Of a stretch of DNA of 64,000 nucleotides, positions 24,831 through 39,431 are shown piece by piece. This DNA comes from Lethocerus indicus (lineage: Eukaryota; Arthropoda; Insecta; Hemiptera; Belostomatidae): assembly GCA_019843655.1 (NCBI GenBank), contig JACDQD010000005.1:12179575-12243574 (forward strand), given 5' to 3'. The first letter of the stretch is position 1. Every line of letters starts with the position of its first letter. The notes under the pieces were generated by a model. That model was not told the DNA's origin and ran no database searches. It was given only the letters and a program-made list of their open reading frames with translations. Position numbers and translations under genes: made by a program.

Positions 24831-27800
24831 ATAGCTTTTTCCCAGGGTAGGAACATTCCTAAACCGGAATTTTGAGAAAGTTTTTTTTCGTAAAACAGAA
24901 CGCGTTTCATTATCGCAACAAATATGTAATTACGCTGAATCCGTTTATAATAAAATAGTGTGACTTATTGCGAAAGTAATATATAATGGACTCCTCGAAC
25001 TATCAAACTGACCAGGAGTATGTCTTATAGATGTTCAGGCGCTCTCATTAGAACAATATGAAAGTATAAATCTAAATTTTAATCCGGTTTAAAATTATCA
25101 ATAGTCTTTTGTACTCAGTATATAAAAGGAAGTTCGAATTAAGTATATAATTAGCATAATTAAAGTAGAGGAACAGGAAGGGTTAAGTAAACAGATGTTT
25201 AAGTAGAGCTGCGATGTAGACGAGACACGGGGCCCGCCCACATTGAGGTTAGGACCCTAATCTGAATCTTAATAACCCATAATCACAGTCATTTATATAC
25301 TAATTAACAAGTAAAGACTCTATTCCCTTCCAGGTCCCTGACAATTCACGTTATTACGATTAAACTAATGCCGGCTATTAACGGTCGAGGAACAGCCTTG
25401 GTACTGAAATACATCACCGCGAACGGAGACCCGATTCACCCTAATGGAGGTTGCAATTAAGCCTTTACTTTAGTGAGTTATTCAAAACCTTGTTTACACG
25501 CCGTCGGTCTAATGCGTCGCCATTAGAGACCTGTTTCATGGCAAATATTATTCAACAATTAACGCCGAGAAACAGGTGTACTTTAAAATGAAAACTCCCC
25601 AAATAGATTTGGAAAATTTAATGAAGGGTTTTCATTAAACCGATGTCTTCGATAGTTCGTCCTCTGGTAAACCTAAGTCGTCATTCTGAATAACAAAGAT
25701 TATCGAATTATTTCCTCCTTACTACTTCTCGTAACTACGCGGGGTCAAGCAGGATTCACTGGTGTATGTATAAACTGACACCAGAGGCATTGTTCAACTG
25801 TGTTCCGAACAGTTACACAGACAAATGACATGAAACCGTCTCTAGAAAGGGTCTTGCCCCGAAGGTGCCCCAACCCCACTAGGAACTATGGGTGCATAAT
25901 TGACTGACAGAATTACAAGCTAAAGTGAATGAGACGAATGAAAAAACTCCTCTGACTTGAAATAATCGCGTAAATACCTGAAATTGCAATGTTCCACCCA
26001 GAACCATCGCTATCCAAACCAGGGCGACGAATCTAAATAACACCGTTCTAAAAGATATCACCGCTCATTCCCAATCATGTCGGACCGATTCGTAGTACGG
26101 CCGCGGTTTCGGTATTGTGCAACAGACCTCCACCTCTATATATAAAATGGGTACTCCAGTTATGTAAAGCTGCATTTGTATTCGGGGCGGCGGGCTTTGA
26201 GCTCCCAGTCGGCCGACCTTGTGCCCGTCTACATATATTGTATAACTACGTATAGCACCGATTCCGGGCCGTTCTTCCTTAGGGGGCCAACCCGTTTCGT
26301 GAACCGGACGACCACGGGTACGCGCTCTTTCGCACGCACGTTTCGGTTATCGACACGCCAGTCATATTAAAGAAAGAACGTGTTGAGGTGACCGCAACCA
26401 CAAACTACTTATAGCCTAATCATTTCTAACCTTTCTCTCTGAAATATTAAATGTTATTTGTATTATTCTCAATACCAAATCCATCATTTTTATAGGTATT
26501 CCCTCTTTATTTTATTTTACTTATATATCACCGCCTTTTTCGGTAATTAATTCGTGTTATTAACCATTTATTAACATAACTAGTTCTAATAACGTCATTG
26601 GTAATTATCAACGAATCAACAATTTATATCTTGCAGAAAAAAATAATATAAATATATTCAATCTAATAACCTATTTAACATTTGTACTTTATATTTGTAT
26701 CAATCTATAATAAAGAGACAACTTCTCATCAGCAGCAATCCATCAATAATATTGGGACATACTCACGCATGTGGACTGCCAATGAAGCATCCTGCGAGTA
26801 CTGTCACTGCATTTTGTAATATTAGAGGACATTTACCTCACTGAATTGTTCCTTCCATAAATAACGCGAACCGTGGACAAAAGCATCTTGCCTGAGATTT
26901 GCAGGTAGGAACCCAGCACCCTGAGACACTGAAGGTATACTTTCTAACGAGAAGGTCTAAGGAAGGAGGAGGTCTAAGGTCTAGAAGGAGATATTTCAAT
27001 ATTCAGTCGCCGGGCAATTTCGGAGTGGAAAATCTCTGGTGTGCAGACTAGTTAAGGAATGAAACTGAAAGTTAAACTGCCACTACAATGCGTATAATGT
27101 TACTTCGGTTTTTTGCTTGTTCTCCTCGCCCTACACGAAATAACATTAACCTAACCTTCAGTAATATGGCCGGTTATCTTTTGACATTCCGTCTCTCTAT
27201 GAACGAGGACCCAGACGGAAGGGGAATCGAAAAATGAAAACCAAATGCACACAAAACACAACCTATTGGGTAAGACGTGAAAGTGCGTGGCGCCGGTCGA
27301 GAGCCCACCTATGTGAAATTATACCGAGATTATTTATTGCTTGTCCTCACCGTTTTAGAGGTCGCTTGCCCGCGAGAAGTAACTGCCGAGAATCAGAAGG
27401 AATTGAAGAATTCATTTGGACCCCCATTAATGGCCACTGCTTTTGTGTCATTTTGCTGAAATGCCCGGCCCCTTAGCCGGTTAATTTAGAAGTGTTCCTC
27501 TACCTCAATATATAATAAAATGTAAATTGATTAAGGATAAGTAAGAAGAAGTAGAACTGTACTGGCAGTACAGTTATCCTGCGGCTTATTTCAAATTCAG
27601 TGCTACTGAAGAGACTGGCAGAGCGGGCGAAAACTAAAGGTCCGATTACTTTTTCTTTTCGGAGTCTGTTCTTAATTTCGGTATTGTCTCGCTCTAGACT
27701 TTCTAGCCGGGGCACATCTCCCAGCGCCGCTCTGAACTTTCAACGGGTGGAAAGGTCCGTGTTTTCCTTTACGATTTGATTTATTTTTAATACCCCCCAG

Positions 27801-28445
27801 GTGGTCCCCGGCTAAGAGCGCTCCGGGCGGGCCGGAGGTAATCTAGCGCCTCTTGTATATCGCAAACGAGCCCCGGCCCGAGCGCCGTTGAATGGTCGGC
27901 ATTAGACCGGCAGTGAGAGTGAGACAAATGGCGTTCCCATACCGCTCTGGCCTACATCGCACCGCTAGCATTAGAGAAAGTGCACAATTCTAATGCAAGG
28001 TACAGCCGAATATTTATTGAGTAAATAACCGACTATACTTGGAAAAAATACCACAATTGTTTGTTACACCATTTAACCCATAAATACTCCTTGAAACCCA
28101 CAGGATGTTGACATCAGGATAAACCATTAGAAGTATATTTTGGAAGTATATGACATATACTAATAAAATATAGCACCAAATTATGTGGGAGAAGTATTTT
28201 ACTGTTAGATGTAATAAGAGGTAATTATCAGTTACCTACCTCCTTGAAATCCTTCGATCCCTGAGCACAATTCCGATTTTAATCATTTAATCTAATCTAT
28301 AAATTCTTGTACGACTGATAAGCAGACGTCCCATCGCAGGTATGACTAATAGTCGCCTGTTAATGCCTGTACCCTTTTAATCACTTTTATACCTGTTTAG
28401 TACACAAATATAAATGTTCAATATGACCTTTTGAATCATCTATAT
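24831..28445. other. Non-coding; nothing recognised
   Basis: Mostly AT-rich; GC-richer at about 26160-26350 and 27700-27960. GGTCTAAGG/GGAGGTCTAAGG is duplicated near 26955-26985. No exon recognised. Confidence 0.5.
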
Positions 28446-28464
28446 CAGGTCAATGATTGACCTG
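28446..28464. promoter_or_regulatory. Perfect palindrome built on nuclear-receptor half-sites
   Basis: CAGGTCAA-TGA-TTGACCTG is an exact inverted repeat; its arms hold AGGTCA and TGACCT, the canonical half-site of nuclear receptors, spaced by five bases. Another TGACCT lies at about 28421 and a GGGTCA near 28543. Binding is a guess from sequence alone. Confidence 0.35.
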
Positions 28465-31069
28465 GAATACAAAAGGCTCACTAACTTACATTGCCTTAAT
28501 CTATGACAAGCGTTTACACAAAAGTTCAACTCAGGTTAACTTGGGTCATGAGATTCTAAAGAGTAATCATGAATATTAATTAAGGTTATACGAAAATATT
28601 AAATTAATAATAAATTTAATTCACATACAAATATATTGTAGTATATTTATCGTTATCGCTCAAGCCCAGGAGTAGATGATCTGAACGGAAGCGAGGAGCC
28701 GTCATCGACAATGCCACCTTGATTGGAAAATAACTCCAGGAATAATTACGCCTTCCGCGGCTGCTTTCTCATTCTGAACTCATTAAGCTAATTCGAGATG
28801 AGGCCCCGAAATCCTTTGTCCTCGATGTATATGTCGACCTATCGATCAAGTTTCCTTGCCAACTTTAGATGGGATGAGTTTCCTTTTATGTTTATTCGTA
28901 CCAACCATTATTATCGACCAAAAATTTTGACAAGTAAGCTTATTCTATACTATCTCAGTAACTACCGTTACTTTATTATTACTAGTCCAATTATTATTGG
29001 TGTATTGCTTGCAATTTATTGACCCCATTTTATCGCCAGGCGCGAATTGATTTCATATAAAATAGGAAGTTACAAGATTCAACTGTTTCTTCCTTCAATT
29101 TTATTGATTTATGAATTTTAATAGTGTTTCAGGTGAATTCTCATACCAATTCTGAAAATTTTATTTTGTTTTTTGACATTTTAGTTTGTCGAATAATTTT
29201 AACTTTGAAATTGTATCTGTGTTCCCAAAACTTATATAAATGTAAATATTAGTCATTTTTTCACCCACGAGATCAAATTGATATATATTCCACCATGTAT
29301 AAATACATTGAATCGACGCGTAAAATAAAGTAATACAAATTAATTGCTAGTTTGAACTCTACGAACAGTACGAATTATAAAATTGAATGTTTTTAATTTT
29401 CAAAGTACATTCTAGCACCAACAATACAAAATTGAAACAAACAGATTACACATAAAAAATTAAGTTATATAATTCGAAATTTTCCCTTTTAAACCCCCAT
29501 TTATTTATATAATAAATTATTTCAAAATTTGAAATTTCATTCGTATTGATATTTCGGCTGATAAATTCGTTCAGCGGACAAATATGATTCGGCAATTTAT
29601 ACCCATAATTGATGAGTTTATAGTTCCCACTGCCGATTGAGGAACTCGATTAATGCCGGACTTAGTATCCGGCGATTTGGGATTTGTGTCAGTGTTAAAT
29701 TGAGAGGATGTCGGAGCTAACTGGCTAATTGCAGGAGCCGAACTCTCAATCGAGCCAAGCAGAAGGGGAAGAAGAGCGGACGGAGATTGAGAGCCGCGAT
29801 AACCTCAAAACGTCCCAAGATTTATCTCGGTCCGTCCGGATTGAGGGACCGCGGCCCTGGCCCACTGATCCCCCGCCAATACGCGTTTCGTCGTTCATTT
29901 TGAGTTCCTCCACAGTCGCATAGTCCTCATATTAACCGTCCTACGGATGAATATGGAATAAAAGTATGATTTCGTATAAAATATGATTTGACCTTCGCAT
30001 GTGAAGGATTTCACTCCACTCATTTATAATCCTCACCCTGTTCGGAAAGAAGGAAATGAGTCCTCCCTAGACATGAGTCATATAACGTTTTCTAGCGCTA
30101 AACAGATCTATACATTTCTTTTACCAATATATACATATATACACATACTTTGCAAACATAATAGTTCATATATGTATTAATTTCAATTATTCGTGGTTTT
30201 GAAAAACATAAAGCATAGTCAGCAGTTATGCAGCGTTCTGCTACCACATGGGTACTTATCTAAATTCTGCTTCCCGACAACGTCAGTGGTATTCTCAAAA
30301 TAGTGAGTCACACAGTTTTTAAGTACTGCCGTGATTTTCGAGATATAAAATACTTTCGGTAATGTACTTAGCTACATATCTACTGACGATGGGACATATC
30401 GGTCTAGCGCCCAAGGATGCGAGAGGGGACGTAGTGATCACTCCCGTAGGTAGATTTTCTAATTCTTACCGCACATCTCATATTGGCTAGTATTGATATT
30501 AAATCGGGATTATAATGCGATGTTAAAAAGAATTTAATTCTGATTGTGCAACATACTTACAGTGGAAAAATTTATATTTTGCTTAATTACTCTCCGTGCA
30601 GTTGGTCTGAATTACTAGGATTTGAAACCCCCGCCTAGGTATGTTCATATGCACACTGTACACACAAAGGTTTGTCTCGCATAAAATACCGGATAGAAGT
30701 TAAATTTCCGCTGACTAAGTTTAAATTATATCCGTAAGGGGCTTTGGTTCGCCGTCTTCGGCTTTCGGTTCGACCCGACTTCGAGCGAGATAGCATCTAA
30801 TTCCTATTGGCGCGTTCTTTCGATATCCTTCCATTCACAACGCAATTTATCAGATCTACGTTTGGGTCCTCGGGCTCTAACGACTTAAACCCTCTCATTA
30901 TCAGCCCTAGGGGTTTATCCGCGCTGCACAATAGGCCCCTTGCCCTACCTTCGGACGATATTACCAATAAGAATCTTCTCCCTACCAATAATATGTTTGC
31001 CCGCACGGCAATCCATTGTTCTTAGGTTGTCGGACGTCAGTATTTTTCTCCACAGATAGTGTCTCTTTG
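28465..31069. other. Non-coding AT-rich DNA; nothing recognised
   Basis: Very AT-rich from 29040 to 29560. Mixed (TA) and (CA) short runs near 30126-30150. GC-richer at about 29700-29900. Confidence 0.55.
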
Positions 31070-31620
31070 CTCGATTTGTGTGCCGAAGGGGTATACAGAC
31101 AACAGTTTACACGAGTTCACACGGGCATTAATATTCGGCCGATTAAATTAAATCCAAATGGAAACTCAATACTTTTATAATAAAAAGCACGAGTCGCTAT
31201 TGAAAAAATTAGGCGCGCATGTATATTAACATGCCGAGTCGCGGTCGGAACCTGCGCCTAACGATCAATAAAAACGGGAAAACGAGCGCCGTCTTAATTG
31301 GGCGAGACAAACGGGCGGTAAGTTAAACTGTATACATGGAATTCGAATATAAGCGGTTGTAATAAGGGCCCAGAGTGCGGGGGATGACAGCCGGGGCACG
31401 AACAGAATCAATTTGCGCGCGGGGGAAACGTGTCGGTGATGAGGAGGGGGCCATCTCTCCGCCCGATTGTCTTATGTAAATTGTGAGCGCAGACGCAATA
31501 AATCATCACGGCCGGGTTTGCGCCGGCCCTAGCCGGTGAGAGCCAGGGGTCGTTTTCGTGTTGTTGGTTTTACCGGGGCCAATTTGCACCCACTCACCCT
31601 TTAACTCCACACACTATCGG
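31070..31620. promoter_or_regulatory. GC-richer block, candidate conserved non-coding element
   Basis: About 550 bp with many CG-rich words (GCCGAGTCGCGGTCGG, AACGAGCGCCGTC, GCGCGCGGGGGAAACG) interleaved with AT-rich words such as TTAATATTCGGCCGATTAAA and AATCAATTTG. No coding frame of note. Alternation of CG-rich and homeodomain-like words fits an enhancer, without proof. Confidence 0.25.
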
Positions 31621-34600
31621 CAACCTCCGACACCCCGACCCAGTCTTTACGATAGATCATCGAAAACAATTATTACACTTCTCCTGGGTGAATCCTTTAC
31701 ACCCTCGAAAATGAAGTACCGTTCCTAGTTACGCCCATTATAAATCATTGAAAAGCTATAGATGTAGAGATATAGTGAAAAAAATTTTGACAGATATCTC
31801 AAGACTTGATATACATTAACGCTGTATCCAAAATCACATACATGTTTTTATACACACAGATTGCGAATAGTATTCCACCTTCTGGTTATTACTAAAGCGC
31901 TACAAACGGGAATACGAAGTTGAGAAATACACGGTTTCAAAATAAAATTAGATAAACATTTACTGAATCGCACGCCTGAATATTACTCGATTAACTGAAA
32001 AAACTTTAATGCCAAGTAATCATTTCTGGTATAATTTCCAGCCACAAATAAATATTACTAAGCTGGAATATTTTGTACAGAACACTTCGATGTAAAGTTC
32101 CCGACTTTAATTTTAATATGTAACCGTTTACTCTATTCCTAAATACCAATAGATCAATTAGAAGGGGTTGAACGGGTCTGAGTTGGGCAAAAGGTCACGG
32201 AGCTTCTCCTCGCATAAGTACCGCTAGGGGTGATGTCATGTGGAACAGAACACGCACGAAACACCAATCTCGGTATCTATCATCACTTCATATATAACTT
32301 CACATATGTCTTCTGCTGCTACGGGTCGACGCGCCGTTTTATACTGTACGGAGAAAAAAGTCCCTAATATGTTTGAAATAGATGATGAAATATCAGTGAA
32401 GATGGTAATTCTGTGAAAGGGCGCCCAGAGCCAGTGTGGGAGGGGGGTCGTTCACATCGGCATATGAACACTTCTTAACATCTACTATATATCAGTAAAT
32501 AAATATAAGTAATTTATAAGCATATATTTCACGAAATATAGGATAAATTCAGAATTAAATGTCGTAGGAAGGAAATTACCCCAACATTTGAAATAATAAC
32601 TGAACTTGACTAGTGGAAAAAAGAGTTTATAGTGATAGTGTAAACCAATCGCATAGAGTAAGAGTGCAGTGAATGTGCCAGTTAGTGAAGAAATTGTAAT
32701 ATTTGCATTTTCTAGAGATTCTAAGATAGTTTGGTTTCTTTGCAATAACAAACTCTACTTCTTTAGTGTTGCGAATGCTATGGGACATTTAAATTTAAAC
32801 ATTTCTTGGACAATAATATTTCGAATCTATGGAATCTCTTTCTCGACTGATAATCATTGCTTGGAAATGCGTTAGGCTGTTTGGTCTCCTACGCTGTATA
32901 GCATTACGGTAATATTTAAAATAAAATTTTGCGGTAAACCGTTATAACTATAACAGTACAATATCACCCATGATTTAATCAGTTATCATTGTTGAGGACC
33001 ATTTGCATTCAGCGAACGGAGGAATTGTCCCCTGGTGAATATGTCCGAGACGAGAAGTTGGTTCCTAAATGACCTTTCCCTGAATGTTATTCCCCAAGAC
33101 ATGTAAAATCTTTCCATCTGTCCTAATTCCATTGTGGCGACTTTGAATGAAACGGCAGACAAAAGGCCAGACGGGTTTGGCAGACAGCGTGGCACCAGAG
33201 CCAGGTAGCCGGCGCGGATTTAATCCCCCAGGTAAACCCATCGTCCCTCCCCACTCCCCCAGACCAACACCACATTCCTCTTAAACTTCAGTTTCAATTG
33301 GGGTATTTCATTGTTGGTCTGAGGTCCAAATGACCGATTACAATAGAGAACCCATTCACACGGCGAACGGGGTTTCGGTAACAATGTGTTTAAATGTTTA
33401 AACAATGAGTCTGAATTTCTAGAACTCTGGTCCAGACCATTGGAAAATATTACCTGTCTTCTCAGATTACCTGTCCAGGCTGGATGCAGAGTGGTACATA
33501 TCCGATAGCAGAGGCTATCCCTGTAAGCGTCTCGCCTGATATCCACACAATGTTTGGTACACGCTGAATTTTTTATTTCAATGCCCATGAATCAGTTTAC
33601 CCGGTGAATAATAAATTCAACGATTAACAAAGGTCAATTTCTATTTCCTTCTTTTAGTCTACTTGCACAACTATTATGGCCCGGGAGCGGTGCTGACATA
33701 CTGCTTCATCCGTACGTGATATGCGAAAGTATCTTATTATATTATCGACTGACTGATATTATCGACTGGTAGCGAGAATCTGAAATTTTTATACCGCCAT
33801 ATGGCCCAATAGGCGAGTGATAACAGGAAATCGAAATATTGATAACATATACGTATATAATAATGACTAAATTGGAAAAAGTGAAACCTGTATACTGCTA
33901 TAACCTACAAATACCTTAGAATATATTTACGTGATATTACATGAAACGAGGTGTAACCGTTTGTGAGCAAGCGATATATCTGAGTTTTCGGTAATTAATT
34001 TTCTTATATTTATTTAGGCTACTGCGCGATTCTAATTCTTCTATTTGAAACGCTCTTTTACTATCGGATGAGACCGAGGGGGACGAGTCGGAAATTTCTT
34101 CATTCGGGAAGCCTTCAAGGTCCCAGCGGCCCATCGAATCGGCCGGGACGACCCGATGTTTTGGCCGATAGCGCAGATTAATTTTGTAACTTCTCCGATT
34201 TAGATAAAACAGAATCGGAGATTCCCGATTCCGAGGCGCGGTGCCGAGCCGCTTGGGCAACCCGGGCCCAGGCCGCGAGGGACCATCTTTGCGAAACCCC
34301 ATCGAGAACCTTGGGGACGCCTTCGGAGGAGCCCTTGTGCCCCACGTATGAGGAAACGCCGAGGGAAAATGAAGTTAAAGAAATCGAACGGCGGGAGAAT
34401 TGAATGGCGTAACGGTTGCGCAATAGACGGGGTCCCTAGCAAGGCGGGCTTGAGCAAGCTCGGCCCCTCCGAACACTACACTATTGTCTTCCGTCCTCAC
34501 TTAATTGCTTACAGCTCCGACCCCTTCATCGTCCCCAAACTCGGCCACTCTTCACTTCACTTAACTTTTCAAATAGTGCCCCGATTGAGTTTTCCTACGA

Positions 34601-37600
34601 ATCTTAAAAAACGCCTCCGTAATTAGCGTCCTATTGTCCGAGGAATGTAGGTTCTCCGAACGGCTACAATATTCACGAGTAGTATAAATCCTTCTATTCT
34701 GTATATAACGGAATACATTCGTATTATGTTAATACGAAACCGCACAATTGGATAGAAAGCAATTATTATCGAAATTCTTCCATCTGACTCTTAATAAGAG
34801 ACATAGTTTCTCTCCAACTATGAATAATGTATAAGATAAGACAAACACAGCCCTCTGTGCTGTTATTCCTTAGTTTAATCAATTTAGATGTGAAAGGAAA
34901 TATACTTAATAAGAAATGTTTAAAAGGTATAAGTGGCAATTCATTCCCATGCAAACTATATACTTACATTTAACCAACAGCATGTATAAATAGCCTTCCT
35001 ATATTCTTTTGTCTGTACCATATGTACCTGGCATTTTTGTTGTGAATTCTAGAAATTATTAAAATAATCAAAAATAATTCGATATAGGTATAACCTCAAC
35101 TGATAATAATTAGCTGACCAATTTTCAATTCACTATGCACAGCTATGTTCAAAGAGCAGATAACGAATAAGTCACGCACGCTACCTTTTGATTGGATGTG
35201 TTTGAGTCAATACTGCAATTTGTGGTCATTCGAAGGAATTCAAGGATAATGATCCTTCAAGGATTCGAAGGATGCCAAGTAATCTAACAAACGGAATAGC
35301 ACCCACTAAAATTTAATAGTGATATATGAAAATTAAAGTTGGAGGTAAACCTCTGATATGTAATATTTCGTAAGGCGCGTTGCAATTATAGGATGGCTTA
35401 ATTGTTAAGATAAACACCTGGCCTGTTGACCTCCGAAGGTTTCACAAAACAAAAATTGTTTTACTAATCCTAGAGTTGGCCAATCCGTTGTCGGGTCTAG
35501 ATAAACAAAATTTCTAATTTCCCATTTATCGCATGTGATATTGAAGAAAATTAACTTTTGTTATCTGCAAAAATGCTAACAGTGAAGAAATGTATGAAGG
35601 ATCTATAATGAATCTGTTAGGAATTCGTGTTCCTTACTTTCATTCTTTTATGCTTCTTTATTTTGGATGTCATTATCACCCGTCGTTTATCGTATCTGGG
35701 CATCGACTCCCTTAAATTAGAGAATTTATTCTAACATAAGATATTTTTGTTTTACAGACGATTTATTGTTCAATTTGCTTATTCCTAGTCCTAAGCCATG
35801 CCAACCTCAGCTTCTACAGAATGATGTACATAAACTACGATTAACATTAATTTCATTAGTTTCAGAAAGTGCCTGATAGCTAGTACTCCATTGGGAATAT
35901 AAGAGCGTTAAGTAGTCACTTCTGTACAATTCTTATGACCAACATATATTCCCGATATCATAATATATCCGATACCAACAGTGAGGTCGCTTCATGTGCC
36001 AATGCCCCGCTGAATGATACCGAAACGAGTAGCGCTTTGCACATTGTTTTGAGAAAGAAAATCGCTTGAGAAAATTTAATTTTTCTGTGCTTGCAGTTGG
36101 ACAACGTCTCATTATTTCGAGGGTCCTTCTAATATTTATCAGAAGTGAATCTGAACAGTAGCCGACGTTGGGGCATGGCAGGTATGGGAGCGCCCCGGGG
36201 CACGCCCGTTAGAGTTCAACAGTTGCATGATAGATTGCCAGGGCTCAGAGCCATGCCAATATTTTACCCGACCTTCCTCCATCACTTCTTCTTCTCCTTC
36301 ACCGTTCCTTTCTTCAGGCTTCCCACCGCCACCTCAGCACAGACGATATTGTTCTTACTACACAAACTATATTATAACATATTAACTGCAATATGAATTG
36401 CGTAAAAGAGCGTAATTTAAGATGGCTTTTCGGTGAGGCTGATTTTGGTTTAATGCTACGCCGTTTCGGCTTCTCGACACCTTCAATATCCGTCCGTAGA
36501 CAGTTTAATGAGGCGCATAAAAATGTTAGTTGCTGTAAAGACCTCCTGTCTGCGTCTTCAGTGATATTTTTAATTTTTAAAATGGCGCGGAGCCACAGGT
36601 TTAGGATTAGACCTAATGAGCGAGTGCACAGGCGACCGCACACGGTTCATTCTTCTAGAACAAGAACACTTTATTTTATAACGCATTTCTGCATTAATGC
36701 ATTCTTTTGGTACCCACAATGCAAGTACCCAGTGATGTTCACCTCTAGACAATCTCATTGACAATCTCAATTGCCATCTATATGAATACATTTTGAACAG
36801 GTGCATCTGTTATTCAATTATATTGATATCCTTAGCCGAAGAAAAACATCGATCAACACTCCAAGAACTAAAGTTGTGAACGGATCGGTCAATCATGGAG
36901 GACGGTTGTTTTAATAAGAAATATAATGGATGAGCGGGCCATCGATCTGGCGTATCGATGATGTCCTCGAGCTGTCAATATTGTATTAAGGCTACAAGAA
37001 TTTGTATGCTACCCTCACCGTCATAATCCAACATCCGAAATCACAAAGCGTTAATATATTTCTGTTATTAATCAACAGTTTTTAATCGGTTCTTCACTGT
37101 ATAAATTGCATTGGTCGTTCCTTTCAATTTTGATACGTCCTTATGTTGAAAATATTTATGGGATCATTAATCGTGTATTTTTATGCCAATAGCGCAACCT
37201 GTATACAAATTTCTTGGGTGAACTCTACCAAATATCACTGGTTGAAATCTTGTCGGGAAAAAAATTAACATTGTTAAATATTGATGTTATTTATTTTCTA
37301 TTCTTTTTATTCCCCATATTATCGGGAAATAGAAATAAACAATCTAAATACCTTTTAACTAAATGATACAAAGTAATCTGCCAGTGTTCGAAAGGAATGC
37401 CATTGATAATAACGTGAATCTCCCGTCCGTGAAATGCTTATTATTTTACTTCTATATTATTAAAACAAGCCAATGCAAATATAAGAAATTAGTCAAAATA
37501 ATTTAAATAAGTGAAACCAAGTAAAAACAAATTATGCCTGTCTAATACTTGTCACTCGGCCAACCAAACATGATAGTCATTGTTTGTACATAGTAAGTAA

Positions 37601-39233
37601 AAGTGATGTAGAACATTATTAAACATATATTATATTGTGAGGCAATTTTCGTGATAAGATTTTACTAAAGCGTAAATCTTTTTTTTTACATTGCACCCTA
37701 ATTTTTCACTCCATTTAAATTATAAAACTCTGTGTGTGTACGCCCTTATGAATTTACACCCCTCAATTGTAAGGAATCTATATATTTGTTGTACTTTTGT
37801 TATATATTATATTATTTATTATTTTATCATTATATTGTAGCTATTTATATTGATTAATATTTTGGTTACTGAATATAAACAAATTTCGAATATCTGATTC
37901 AAATTCCATGTGTCTTCCAATTAACTGTTGATTATACCGTTGGACGTGGCACAAGGTTCGTCCGATATTTTTTCTGGATACGTTGTAGGGCGCTTGGAAT
38001 GTTTTTTTTTTGTTATTACTTTATATTCGTGTATAATATGAATGGAGGCGGAGGTGTGTGTTTGAAATGTTCCGGTTGTATTATAACTGTACAGAGAGGG
38101 GCGAGCCCGTGTGTTCACGCCGCCTCGGCTACCTGGAACGGGCAATCATCATAAAAATTGAAAGGGCCGACCGCTACCGTTCAATTTTTGAATGGTCGCT
38201 CCGACCGTTCCGACGGCACAATTCGGGCGGGATTATTCTTAAAAATTCGGATTACAAAAAACATAGTCGGTGCGACCGAAAACATTTCAAATGAGCCGAA
38301 CCTACCCAAACGTAACGGCACACAATCCTGCCGACAGCTCGAATAAAGAAGAACGAGCAAAATTTATACCTTAAACGCCGTACCGGACCCTATATATTTT
38401 TTTAGTTCTGAAGATTAAATCCTATCCCGTCCCTTAAGTCCCAGACGCGCCATTTATAAATGCGACTTATGCACCAGTTTTTCTTGAGGGATCTTTTTTT
38501 GTAGAATTGCCACCATTAGAACTGAATAGTATCGACTCTCGTCCCATTTCTTCTCTACTTGTCTGTTCGGCTGTAAGGCACTATCACTGGATTGTTACTA
38601 ATGTAATTATGCAGTGCTTTTTACTGAGTAAACACAGAAATGTTGCGCAAGTAATTATTTCTTTAAAGAACCGTTTAGCCTTTTTAGATATTAATATCAG
38701 AAATTGTAAGGAGGAGGGAGTTTAATAATGATGGCAACAATTTATTGAATACAAATATTTTATCCGCGTCGAGCAAAGATTTACTGACAATGAATTTAAC
38801 TTTCGGAAAAAAATTTGTTATTTCAAGATTCATTCCCAAGTGTGAAATTTACACCGACAAAATGTTTACAGATCCGTCTCATTATTAACGATAGAACGTT
38901 GAGTACCGAAGAGTCATAGAAATGCAAAACGTTTCTAAAGTGCTTACAAGTGGAACACAAAATCATAGACCTAACTATGTAAAATTGTAGTTAAACGTAA
39001 CTTATGTTCTCTGGTAATAGCTATGCGAACAAAATCGGTTCTTATATATAATTTACGAGTGACTTCGTAAGCAGGTTCGACTAAATTTCGATTCAAATTC
39101 GCAAAGAAAAGTGGTTTCTTGTAGGCCGGAGACCAAGCCCATCCAGACTCTTGCCTTGTGAGCTATTATACGACCTGCATTGGATTCCTCGTTACCCTTT
39201 TCATGACCTACTGTTATTTCATCCACTCATATT
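31621..39233. other. Non-coding; nothing recognised
   Basis: AT-rich for long stretches (34640-36100, 36780-38000). GC-richer at about 34060-34560. Frames of up to 122 residues (33220-33588 minus, 36393-36761 plus) show no domain. No repeat family recognised. Confidence 0.5.
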
Positions 39234-39251
39234 TTAACCCTTTGCGAACGA

Positions 39252-39314
39252 GTGTCGGCATATAGCCGCCGAAGCCTTTTTACCGTTCCGGACGCGTGTC
39301 GGTATATAGTCGCC
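39252..39314 (+). repeat. Subterminal direct repeats of the piggyBac-like element
   Basis: GTGTCGGCATATAGCCGCC (39252-39270) recurs as GTGTCGGTATATAGTCGCC (39296-39314), 25 bp between copies. Repeats just inside the ends of piggyBac elements are thought to help transposase binding; here the two differences are both C/T. Confidence 0.8.
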
Positions 39315-39431
39315 CAATCTAGTTCTTAGCTGCAAGGCGTATTATGAAGTGGCTCGCGACATCTGTCGTTCTGAACGATAGGATACGCACAGGTATAGTA
39401 AAAGAGTCACGTTTTCTTAACAAAACGGTCC

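Noticed and set aside
33220..33588. 122-residue minus-strand frame with several Cys
   Set aside because: Cys spacing fits no known motif; no start or splice support.
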